A stretch of 64,000 nucleotides of DNA from contig WIUZ02000027.1 of NCBI GenBank assembly GCA_015956445.1, forward strand, positions 1 through 64,000, written 5' to 3'. Made by a program: the position numbers and the translations under genes. The stretch is from Thelephora terrestris (lineage: Eukaryota > Basidiomycota > Agaricomycetes > Thelephorales > Thelephoraceae). Under the pieces are notes generated by a model that saw nothing but the letters and a program-made list of their open reading frames with translations, did no database searches and was not told where the DNA came from. This document shows, in pieces, positions 54,443-64,000 of the stretch. Position 1 is the stretch's first letter. Each line of letters opens with the position of its first letter.

Positions 54443-55934
54443 ATGCTCGCTCTAACCGGTGCTTATCCGATTCGTACCCCTCCGTTGTCGTTTTCGCTAA
54501 CATTTCTGCAGATTCTCTCGACCTAACCTTGGGACTACCGGAAACCGCAATTAAGTCGCTTCATAGTACAGATTCCAAGAAGGCGTATTTGGGACCGATT
54601 CCCAGGGTGCCGCTGGAAGTTGTGGAGGAAGTGTTTTCCTACCTCGTTGAGGACCACCGCACTCTCCTAGCATGCTCCCTGACTTGTAGGTTGTGGTACT
54701 TGGCCAGCGTCCGTCACCTTCACTACTCCCTCACAACGGATGACGATTCCCTGGCCCCGACGGACAAGAAGCATTGGTGGCCCGGGCCGCTTGAAAAAAT
54801 GTACGAGCTCGATCTGCTCCCGCTCGTCAAACGTCTCCGGATCCGCATGCGGCGTCGTAAAGCCCGGTTCACTCCTGATCGGCTCAATAACACCAACCTG
54901 CGTTCCTTTTCGGCGCTCGAGAACCTCCAGGAACTTGGAATGGATGATCTCGTACTATGCGACTTCATGCCGGATCTCCACAAGTGCTTCGGACACCTCT
55001 CACAGACACTTCGGTTCCTTGCTCTCCGACAGCCCAGCGGTTCTTCCCGACAGATCTTGTACCTCATTGGTCTCTTTTCGAACCTTCAAGACCTCAAGCT
55101 CCACTACCCTGTCCTCAGGGACGAAGAAGAGAATACACTCGACACAACGCCCGATCCCCTGTCCTCACCCCCATTGCGAGGGCGGTTGACGCTCACGCTA
55201 TTCACGAGGGAACAGATTGTGAAGGATATGGTCGCACTTTTCGGCGGACTTCGGTTTCGTCACATGGACCTCTTTGGGGTGAAGTGTCTGCCACTCCTTT
55301 TGGAACAGTGCGCAGAGACCCTGGAGACGCTGAAGTTGTACCCAACTGATCCATACGGTAAGTTTTTATTCATTTTGATGGATAGCATGTTGGCTCATCG
55401 GAGCGATATGCAGCGAAAAAATTGTGTTTCGACTTGTCGCAGCTCAAGGTCCTTCGGACGTTCGAGACCACGGCAGAGTCGATAGTCAACGTGGGGAACT
55501 CGGCACCCGAGTTCCTGACAACTGTTCTCTCCTCTGTCACATCTCCTACGATGCTCGATGTCGTAGTCATTTATCGCGACCGCGACCTTGGCGGGTGGGC
55601 TTTTTGTGGAAACTGCAAACCGGACCCTGTGTGTTTCCGTCACGGCCCCCCAGCAGATCTGGATGATTTCCCACGGCAGCTGAAGGTGTTTCGCGAGATG
55701 TACAGCGCACGAAAGTTTTTGTTGAAGTTCTGCGTGGATGTTCATAATTGCATGGAGGATTTTGGTGTGCGGTTGCTGGAGTCTGCTGTGAAGAAGGAAG
55801 AGGCGAAGGGAGGATTCAAGTACCTCGACTGCGGCAGGCCTACGATCACTTGTGAGAGACGGACGATTCGCACGCGCACCAACGACTATCATGCAGGGGC
55901 GACGGGTAAATGGGTTCTCGCCAGTGCGTTATAA
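54443..55934 (+). CDS. F-box protein, mushroom-expanded family (copy 2)
   Basis: Exons 54443-54473 (31 bp), 54512-55357 and 55414-55934 give 465 residues. The open frame otherwise lacks an ATG; the 31-bp first exon and 38-bp intron (CTAAC branch) restore one and match copy 3 in size and position. The F-box lies at about 35-85 (VPLEVVEEVFSYLVED, CSLTCRLWYLASV). An LRR-like middle (ENLQELGMDDL, GHLSQTLRFLALRQP, FGGLRFRHMDLFGVKCLP) and the family tail (CERRTIRTR, ASAL) follow. Predicted SCF adaptor. A truncated copy begins at the base after its stop codon. Confidence 0.85.
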
Positions 55935-56500
55935 ATGTCAATTTACTCCCATACGTCAAACGACTCCGGATCCGCATGTGGCGTCGTAAACCCAGCTTCA
56001 CTCCCGAGCGGCTCAATGATGCCAACCTGCGTTATTTTTCGGTGCTCGAGAACCTCCAGGAACTTGGAATGGATGATCTCGTACTGCCCGACTTCATGCC
56101 GGATCTCCACAAGTGCTTCGGACACCTCTCACAAACACTTCGGTTCCTTGCTCTCCGACAGCCCATCGGTTCTTCCCGACAGATCCTCATTGGACTCTTT
56201 TCAAACCTTCAAGGCCCTCGACCACAGCTGGATGATTTCCCACGGCAACTGAGGGTGATTCGCGAGATGCACAGCGCACGGAAGTTCTGGTTGGTGTTCT
56301 GCGCAGATGTTTATGGTTGCATGGAAGATTTTGGTATGTGGGGGCTAGATGCAGAGGTGAAGAAGGAAGAGGCGAGCGGAAGATTTGAGTACCTCGAACG
56401 CAGTCCTGTGATCACTTGCGAGAGACGGACGATTTGCATGCGCACCAAAGATTATCATGTAGGGGCGACTGGTAAATGGGCTCTCGCCAGTGCGTTGTAA
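55935..56500 (+). pseudogene. Truncated, internally deleted tandem copy of the F-box gene
   Basis: It follows the previous stop codon directly. It begins at the family position NLLPYVKRLRIRM, so the F-box is missing. After FSNLQ it jumps to PQLDDFPRQLRV near the C-terminus, deleting the middle and the last intron. The remaining frame is open to the family end ASAL. Confidence 0.8.
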
Positions 56501-56605
56501 TGTCCCTCTAGATTGAATTCTTATCGATCCAGTAGTGATCGTTTGTTGTACCACCACCGTTCATATATTACCACACATTGAAGCGATTGGTTTGCTACAG
56601 TGTTG

Positions 56606-56760
56606 TTACCGAAGCACGATAACGGAGAGATGCGAAGCGGATAAGCACTTATGAACATGGGCATGTATTTTGTCGCAGGTGTAGTCGTTACCGTGCGTCC
56701 TTGCTGAGGGAGAAAGAGCTAGAGCCGGTGAAGAACTTGAAGTGCGAACCTTTGCAATTG
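56606..56760 (-). pseudogene. Inverted 5' remnant of an F-box family gene
   Basis: On the minus strand the reading SPSARTHGN...IHAHVHKCLSASHLSVIVL resembles the 5' part of copy 1 (EIHAHANKCLSTLYLSFIVL). It points away from copy 3 and has no F-box attached, so it is a broken inverted duplicate that now forms part of the copy 3 upstream region. Confidence 0.55.
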
Positions 56761-56959
56761 CAGCAATGGGGCCCGGCGCTCGATCTGGCCTCCTTTTCCG
56801 TGCCCCCACGTCTTTTCATTTCTCCCCGCCAGAGCTCCTTCTCTCCAACTTTAGCTTCTCAACCCAGATAAGCTTCCCTCAGCTGCAGTTGAAAAGGATT
56901 GCCGCAACTGCATCCTCAGAAAGAATCCACGGTAACGACAACGCCGGTGACCAAGACAT

Positions 56960-58449
56960 ATGTCCAAGCTAACAAGTACTTATCTACTCCGTACCTCTCC
57001 GTCATCGTGTCTTGCTAAGATTGCCGTAGCGCTTTTCGGTAGACTTTGGCATCAAAAGAAGAAAAAAACCAAGTCGTCTTTTAACCCAGATGCCACAGAG
57101 GTGCCTTTGGGACCGATCAACAAGCTGCCGCAGGAACTTGTGGAGGAAATTCTCTCCTACTTCGTTGACGACACACGCACTCTCCAAGCATGTTCCTTGA
57201 CCTGTCGCTTTTGGTACATTGCTACCGTTCATCATCTTCACTACTCCCTCACAACCGACGACGATTCCTTGATCCCGACGGACAAAAAGCGCTGGTGGCC
57301 TGGGCCGCTCGAAAAGATGTACGAGTTTGATCTGCTCCCACTCGTCAAACGACTCAGGATCCGCATGTGGCGTCATAGAGCCTCGTTCGCTCCTGACCAG
57401 CTGGATGAACACAACCTGCGTTACTTTTCCGCGCTCAAGAACCTCCAGGAACTTGGAATAGATGACCTTGCACTGCGCAACTTTATGCCGGATCTTCAGC
57501 GATACTTTGGACATCTCTCACCGACACTTCGTTTCCTTGCCCTCAAGCGGCCGTTTGGCTCTTCTCGACAGATCGTGTACTTCATTGGACTTTTTCCGAA
57601 CCTACAAGATCTCAAGCTTCACAACCCTTTCCTCACGTATGAAGAAGAGACTATAGTTGACACGACTCCTGTTCCCCTCTCCTCACCCCCATTGCAAGGA
57701 CGTTTGACGCTCGCATTACTCACAAGGGAACAGGTTGTGAAAGATATGATCATGCTTTTTGGAGGACTTCGGTTCCATCACATGGACCTCTTCGGGGTGA
57801 AGTGCCTGCCACTCCTTTTGGAACAATGCGCAGCGACCCTGGAGACGCTGAGGTTGTACCAAACTGATCCATACGGTTGGTTATCTTTTCCCCTGATGGA
57901 GAGGAGTTGGGCTCATTGGAGCGATCTGTAGCGGATAACATGTGTTTAGACCTGTCACAGAACAAGACACTTCGGACACTCGAGACCACGGCGGAGTCGA
58001 TCGCCGGCGCAGGGAACTCGGCACCCGAGTTCCTGAGGTCTGTGCTCTCCTCCGTCGCATCCCCTGGAATGCTTGACGTTGTAGTCATCTATCACGAGCA
58101 CGACTTTGCCGGTTGGGAATATTGTCAAACCTGCAGACCAGACCCCTTCTGTTTCCGCCATCCTTTGTACCCACCTCTGTGTCATTTCCTGGAGCAAATG
58201 GAGGTGTTTCACAAAATGTACAATGCACGGAAGTTTCGGTTGGTGCTCTGCGTGGAGGTTCATCGTTGCATGGAGGATTTTAGTGTGCGGCTGCTGGAAT
58301 CTGCGGTAAAGAAGCAGGAGGTGAACGGAGGATCCGAGTGTCCCATCTGCAGGCCGGTGATCATTTGTGAAAGACGGTCGATTCGCACACGCGCCAGAGA
58401 TTACTATACAGGAGCGACGGGTAAACAGGTTTCCGCCAGTGCATTGTGA
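56960..58449 (+). CDS. F-box protein, mushroom-expanded family (copy 3)
   Basis: Exons 56960-56990 (31 bp), 57030-57875 and 57932-58449 give 464 residues. The 39-bp first intron is a multiple of three, so an unspliced 477-residue product is also open. The N-terminus has a Lys-rich run (QKKKKTK) that could act as a nuclear signal. The F-box is at about 45-95 (NKLPQELVEEILSYFVDD, CSLTCRFWYIATV). An LRR-like region and the family tail (CERRSIRTR, ASAL) follow. It is closest to copy 1 over the LRR region. Predicted SCF adaptor. Confidence 0.87.
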
Positions 58450-61044
58450 TGTACGTCCAGATCAAGGTCTCAAGAACCAGTAATTAATCCCTGGAAAATC
58501 AACACGATATCTACCCTATATCCTTCCCTGTAAACCCGCCTCCAGGTAGTTGATAGTTTTGATTCAGAGTAACTGCATCAGTCAACCTGGATTTCATCAA
58601 ATAAGTGAAAATAAGTGTGAATAAGTGCCAATAAGTGAATAAGTGACACTTATTTAAGCCAGGGTATTTTAGCGCCCGAAAAATTAGCACAGGAATAAGC
58701 GCAAATAAGTGCAAAAAGTAAAAAGTGATCGCAAAATTCACTGATGTGTCGCAAGTTGCGCCTAAGCATAGGATAGTTGAGTCCTTGACCCGACCCTCTC
58801 ACAGGATCATGGCATCAGTGGATATGTCAGGCATCCAGTCTAGAATACCACCCCTCTGGAAAGCTCAGCCGCAACTGTACCATCCACTCACGAGGACACA
58901 TGTCCTCGGTATCTAGGCTGTATTTCGCTGCTTCGTGTAACCATTGTGTTTCCGTAGTGAAAAAGTCGTTTGCTGACCAACTTTTTTACCAAATGAAAAC
59001 CGAAATTGTTATGTTTTTCGGTTTAAGTACTGCGAAGGTGCCAATCATAGGGTCATATCCAAACGCCAAGCTCCTGCAAGAGCCCGTGGAGAAGGTTCCC
59101 AGGAAAACATATCTTGGCCATCGTGTTAATTTGTTTAAATGCCTCCTACAGTTACACAATCAACTTCAAGCTATGAAAAAAAATCGGAACGGTGAACTCC
59201 AGATGTGTAGGAGTGAACACCCGCCGCCTCCATCTATCTTGGCTACGTACTCACAATATCTACTGAAGAGGACCAGGACGAGCAACGTGACAGGGAGTAT
59301 CGGTAGCGAACCACGATGTGGATTGAATGGTCAAGTGCACGTGTACAGCTGACTGGGGCATCTGGTCAACACGATCTTGAATTAATAGTAATCCCGACTG
59401 TAATGAGTACAGGCAAGCGGTGCTGCTCCTCCCCTCCGGTCACCACTCGCAACCCCTTGCTCTAATCCCTAATACGGCCTGTAGATACTGTGAACAGCCG
59501 AGTGGCGATGTTCATACTCTGCAATTCCTATTTGCCAGTCAGTTAGTGCTATATTCTTTCATGGATGCATGTGGATTTTCCAACCTGGAAGAGAAGTTTG
59601 GCGGCATAAGGAATGTAGAGCTGAGAAATCGCGGTTTTGTTTTTGCAAGCCGACACTCGAAAGTTTGTTTTTTCTGTGACGAGGGTAAGCGATAAGGTCA
59701 TAGCAGAGGTGATGAAAAGCAACGCACAAGGTTAGCGATGGCGGCTCGTCTCTCGTTGAACGACTTGGTAGAATTACGGTCCTCAACCCCCCGGCCGGGG
59801 ATATCACACCCTCTCGAGCCTTTGATTCACAGTAGGGATTAGAGATATGACCCACCTCTGAATTCAAAGTCCGCCGCGGATTTCACGATGCCGTGACCAG
59901 ATATCACCGAATGACGACTTCCGGGCAAAGATTCGAGTTGAGAACAAGCCTGGTTGACTACTGTATATATTAACAAGGCCTTAGCGTTTGAGCTCTTGAG
60001 CAACTGGCTATTGGAGAGAAGCGGGGGTGATAGGGACGATGATTGCCAAGCGATGATCGACCCACCATTGTCCCATGGCCCAGCGAGAGGGTCGGAATTT
60101 GGGTCAGGTACTTATTAGATCAAGCTATTCCAATCCTTGCATGTACTAACGGTGACCGTGACTCGGGGTCAATACTAAGTATCAAGTACCTGCACAAGGA
60201 TATAAGACAGACGTGGCGTCAATTATTATGAAGGCTCTATACATCCGGAAAACAGCATACAACATAACAAGGGGAGAAGAGAAGGCATGAGTTGGATCGC
60301 CGTCCCAAGGCAGAGGGCATCTTAGCCAGCGCGGTGATCTACCCTGGCAACAGACACCACGCAACATCGAACGCGAGTGTGACGGTATGAGATCAAGGTG
60401 GGTTTAATTACCAAGAACCATTTCAATTATCTGTCCAGAACGAACCTCGCGTTCGCTGCCTGTGTCCCTCGTCGAGAGATGTTCCGTTGTTGATGCATCC
60501 GATGTACCGAACGGCACTGGTCTGAGCCTTCAGGGCGTCCTGAATATTGGCCAACAGGTAGGTGGTATCGTTCGAGGGTATGATACCATAGGCTGCGAGC
60601 AGATCGTAGGTGGAGTATCGTTAAAACCCACTGAAGAATATTGAGGTTTGTGTCAATAGAGCGACGTTATGATCACAAACCGAATTGTGGTCTCGAAGAA
60701 GTTGACGACTTCTTCGTGTTCCTGGTAGTTAGAGTAGCAAGCCACATCGAAGGTGGACGTGCAGGTTCCATGCTTGGAGGGCTACAAATTACCAGAGCTT
60801 GATGCGTCAACCTAGTGTAACCCTGACCCCATGTGCCCAGATATCAGCGGGAGTCCAGTGCGCAGATCACAACAAGGGGGCTTTATTTGTTCAGAGGTTT
60901 AAGAGAGGAATAGGAGACCAAATGTAGGACTGCGGTGTGAGCTGGTGAACGAGGCGTTCAAGAGTTTGTCTAGATAGACAAGAAAAATAATCTAGCTACT
61001 AGTCAGATAGGAGGAGTCAGATGCAGGATGCCGTGCGCCGCACA
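58450..61044. other. No supported gene, 2.6 kb
   Basis: Several ORFs of 60-150 codons occur (the longest at 58900-59352, plus) but none shows a domain, compositional signal or splice context. The repeat array at 58601-58711 is the only structure seen. Confidence 0.45.
58601..58711. repeat. Array of ATAAGTG motifs at 10-bp spacing
   Basis: ATAAGTG starts at 58601, 58611, 58621 and 58631, again at 58639, then inverted as CACTTAT at 58647, and once more at 58705. The first four are exactly ten bases apart. Confidence 0.85.
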
Positions 61045-61470
61045 TCACAATGCACTGGCGAGAGCGGTATCCCATCTCGAACCTGCGTGCTGATCCGTAA
61101 AACGCGTACGAATTGTTCGTCTCCCACAAATGACCACCAGCTTGCAGACGAGGTACCCGAATCTTCCACCTACCCGCCCCCTCTCTACAATCGACCCCAA
61201 TATCTCCATACCAACATCCACCATGCAACCATGAACATCCACACAGAACACCAATCGAAATTCACATACACTATGCATCTCGCGAAACACCATCAGTTGA
61301 TATGGGGAACGCCGAACACCAAGAAGGTCATTGGGGACATAAACGGGGTCCGGTTTGCAGGATTGACGAAGTGGCCACCCACCCAGGTCAATTTCGCGAT
61401 AGATGATTACAACTTCAAGTATTCCAGGAGAGGCAACAGAGGAGAGCACAGTTTTCAGGAATCCAGGCAC
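61045..61470 (-). pseudogene. C-terminal fragment of the F-box family
   Basis: 141 open residues match the last third of the family: FLKTVLSSVASPGILEVVIIYRE, REMHSVCEFRLVFCVDVHGC and the tail RRTIRTR...ASAL. No F-box or LRR region precedes it; it starts after the family's last intron. Confidence 0.75.
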
Positions 61471-62095
61471 TGCGTTGTCGTGACGTCGAAACTCTCAATC
61501 TCCAATTCCTTCCTATTGGTCGTTCAACTCCATTGAGTTCCGGACTCTTCTTGGCCTTGCGACTGCCTCGAGGCAACCTTCACCCTGATCACCGGACCGC
61601 CTCTATTGTTCCTCGGACGTTCTTCCCCGCTTTGCACCTCCCCTCGGGAACCCTGTTTTGAATCCTCGCGTTCTGCCATCTGCCACACGCTATCCGACCC
61701 TCCGGAACTCTGATATCCCCGACGCCTCGTTCCCCTCACCTTTCAACCTCGTTTCGACTCTCGTTCTAGCCCTTCGCTGTCAGGAACATGGTATTTTTAA
61801 ACTTTTTATAACACGCTCTTTCTTTGAACTCTTCTTACCAATTCTTGTGTTTGAATGCTTCACATTCCTTATCCTTCACGCCAATCATTCAACACACACA
61901 CGCGTGTACTATTCCCAGCGAATCCACAACGAGCTATACAAAGTGCTATCATCGTCCCATCAGAAATCGACTCTATCTACGGCAGGCCTAAAGGTCATCA
62001 ACTGTCCATCCCGGAGATTGTAGTGCTGGCCCCTCCTTGCAAGGACCTCCCCGAACATGGCATCACCATCTTCGGCGCTCAGCTGAACGACTAGT
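61471..62095. other. Uncertain stretch downstream of the coiled-coil gene
   Basis: Minus-strand frames stay open in pieces (61524-61739 basic; 61960-62391 overlapping the end of the next gene in another frame). They may hold alternative 3' exons of that gene. Nothing can be assigned. Confidence 0.35.
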
Positions 62096-63698
62096 TCAAG
62101 CCGATAGGAAGAGATGCCTTCGAGCGGACCGATCAACCTCCCAGATGTCACTGAACTGCTGAACACCTGGTCCCACATCTCCATCACCGGGTGACTGCTC
62201 GACAGCACTATCGACGTAGTCGGCAAGCGACCCTCCGTCTCCCTCATCGGACCCCTGGGTGGGATCCTGCCTTGCGAGGCGAAGCTGGTGTCGGAGTTGG
62301 ATCTCGGACTCGACCTGTCGGTAAGGACAGTGGACCCGATATCGGAATCCTCGCTCCTCACCTCGACCAGATTGGTCACCATCTGACTCAACTGGTCGAG
62401 GGTAAGGATTAGCCAACGCGGTCATATGATGGGCGGGACGGCGTTGAGAGTGTTTGCAACGTTGCCCCTTAGTCACCGGACGTACCTCGGCGACCCTCGG
62501 AGCATCTTCAGCTCGGTCAACCTCCATGACCTCATCCTTGATCTTCACCAACTGATGGATCGGCTGCAAGACGCACCGCCCACAGTTCTCCTTGTCGGAA
62601 GCGGCCAAAGTGGAAGCCGGAGCCGGAGTCGGAACAGGAACTGAGTTCTCAATCGGAGGCGTCACGTAGGACGACGGGTTAGGAGATGGGAGTACCACCT
62701 CGTTGGCGTACTCCAACTCGAACGGAACATTGGCTGTCCCCTCACCAACCAATTTGGGACCCTCCTTGCAGTTACAGGTTTTGTCCTGCAAGGACTCGAC
62801 CTGCGCCGTCAACACAGCCACCACATTCTCGAGTTCTTCCGTCTAGAAGAAGTGTCAGCTTCCCTCATTTCGTCTTCGAGATGAGGAAAGCTACCTTTTC
62901 ATCTCTCCTGGCCAATGCCCCCTTGATGTTGTTGTCACGAACCCTCAACCCGGCGATCAGCTCTTGATGATTGGCGACCATTGCCTCCAATGCCTCGTTC
63001 GTTCCCTGCTGGAAAGCAGCTAAGGTCTCCTTCATCTGAAGACCCTCCGCTGATAAACGAAGGACGTCTGCCTTCGCCTCCTTCACCTCCCGCTCCAATC
63101 GTTCAACCTAGGTAGTTTGATTAGTCAAGAGTCATACTCAAATATTCAAACAGAGAACCTACCCGGCTCTCTCCTTCCCGAACGAGCGACCACAAGAGAC
63201 TAGTGGAAGCAGTGGCATGGCGGACGGCCCGAGGAACGGTCGCTCCATGCTCCAATAGGTCCTGATTGTAGATTCCCCTCTGCAGGGTGTACCAGAGCTC
63301 CTTCTTGATCGGATGCTCCAATTCTCCGAACCTACCCCTCATCTGGAAGGCCACCTTCTCGGCGATTATCGTACGGACCCAGAGCTCATCGTCCCAGGTC
63401 AATCCCATCGAGTGAGGGATCGTCTCCCTGAGACGTTCGGTGTCCACTTCCGTGACAACCTCCAAGATCTAGAAGCCGTTAGTTTGACATCAACGCCGAA
63501 AGAACGGACCTCTACCTAGAGGAAGGCGTTAGTGCGAACACACAAAGCTCTAGGCCTCCCCCATACCTGATCATCAGTGGTATAGGGAGTCCCTGCCGCA
63601 CAGGCATAGGTCCTGCGAGCGGCGGCACGACAGTCAATACGGGATATGGTGGAGATGCCGTTGGCGACTTTGTAGGTATGGTTGTTGGGGAAGGACAT
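62096..63698 (-). CDS. Coiled-coil protein of unknown function (with a split first intron)
   Basis: Exons 63698-63567, 63468-63163, 63107-62895 and 62842-62096 give 465 residues. ATG at 63698. Residues 45-145 form an alpha-helical domain (ELWVRTIIAEKVAFQMRG). Residues 146-240 are a coiled coil (VERLEREVKEAKADVLRL, AALxxR repeats). The rest is Pro/Ser-rich then charged. The first intron (98 bp, 63469-63566) contains two complete sets of intron signals joined at AG|GT (63516/63515). A competing frame at 62391-61960 is also open over the last 300 bp, so the 3' end is uncertain. I do not recognise the family. Confidence 0.6.
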
Positions 63699-64000
63699 GT
63701 TTTGGTAAGATGATGGGGAAGTTGCTGGTGTTGCTGATCAAGGATGGCTCCAAGAAGACGTCCTTCTTATAGCCTAGATCGGTGATCCTTCACGTGACCT
63801 ACCTCAACGAACCTCATTGGTCCAGGTCACATCAACTTCCGCCCCTGTACCATCACCGTTGGCTTACTACATCAAGCTGACACCTCGGCCCGCGGGACGG
63901 CCTTGGAAGAACTTCGTTCCGGAACGCCTAGAACGCGCGTGCACTCAAAATAGGTCTCAAGACCCTGATGACCCCTTCATGACATCACGAACCCCTTTTC
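63699..64000. other. Upstream region of the coiled-coil gene
   Basis: About 300 bp to the window edge, presumed promoter; no motif supported. Confidence 0.4.

Noticed and set aside
58900-59352. 150-aa plus-strand ORF
   Set aside because: Opens without recognisable motifs in a repeat-bearing gene desert; length alone is not enough.

Overview
The window is nuclear DNA of a filamentous basidiomycete, most likely an Agaricomycete. Genes are split by many short introns (about 38-91 bp, GT-AG with CTNAY-like branch sites). F-box proteins of a mushroom-type family occur in many copies. The transposons (Ty1/copia, Ty3/gypsy-like, Plavaka-type CMC) and the STAND/NACHT and HMG-box families are those expected of mushrooms. 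All exon models here were built by eye from splice signals and frame continuity. No transcripts or database searches were used.

Layout. 1-13.1 kb is retroelement territory. A complete, minus-strand Ty1/copia element (368-6453) has LTRs that look identical and a 5-bp target duplication. It lies next to a minus-strand gypsy-like gag-protease element (6.7-13.1 kb) with one 1.37-kb LTR and no recognisable reverse transcriptase. After about 2.2 kb without a supported gene comes the most unusual gene: six exons (15311-18265, minus) that join an HMG-box DNA-binding domain in frame to a NACHT NTPase. A decayed UBR1-type E3 ligase copy follows (18.8-21.1 kb). Next is a complete Plavaka-like DNA transposon (21343-27950) with 37-bp perfect terminal inverted repeats, a 7-bp target duplication, a transposase gene and an eight-exon accessory gene.

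28-37 kb carries F-box genes, a relic of one of them, and a mercaptopyruvate sulfurtransferase gene. 37.5-52.5 kb is a conserved housekeeping block: a CCCH zinc-finger protein, the SEC9/SNAP-25 t-SNARE, the U3 snoRNP protein MPP10, a 428-aa unknown, a three-RRM protein, RNA polymerase subunit RPB6 and an HST3/HST4-type sirtuin. 52.9-61.5 kb is an F-box expansion: two intact copies plus at least four truncated or inverted fragments. The window ends with a coiled-coil protein of unknown function whose first intron looks like two introns joined at an AG|GT point.

Themes. Three different transposons each have an otherwise open reading frame interrupted by one in-frame UGA. The F-box cluster shows ongoing duplication, inversion and internal deletion. 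The housekeeping block shows compact fungal arrangement, with a 192-bp divergent promoter and a 111-bp convergent gap. The strongest candidates for something new are the HMG-box/NACHT fusion, with an intron whose retention would give the transcription factor alone, and the retroelement LTR whose TATA box lies beside a helically phased heat-shock-element-like array.
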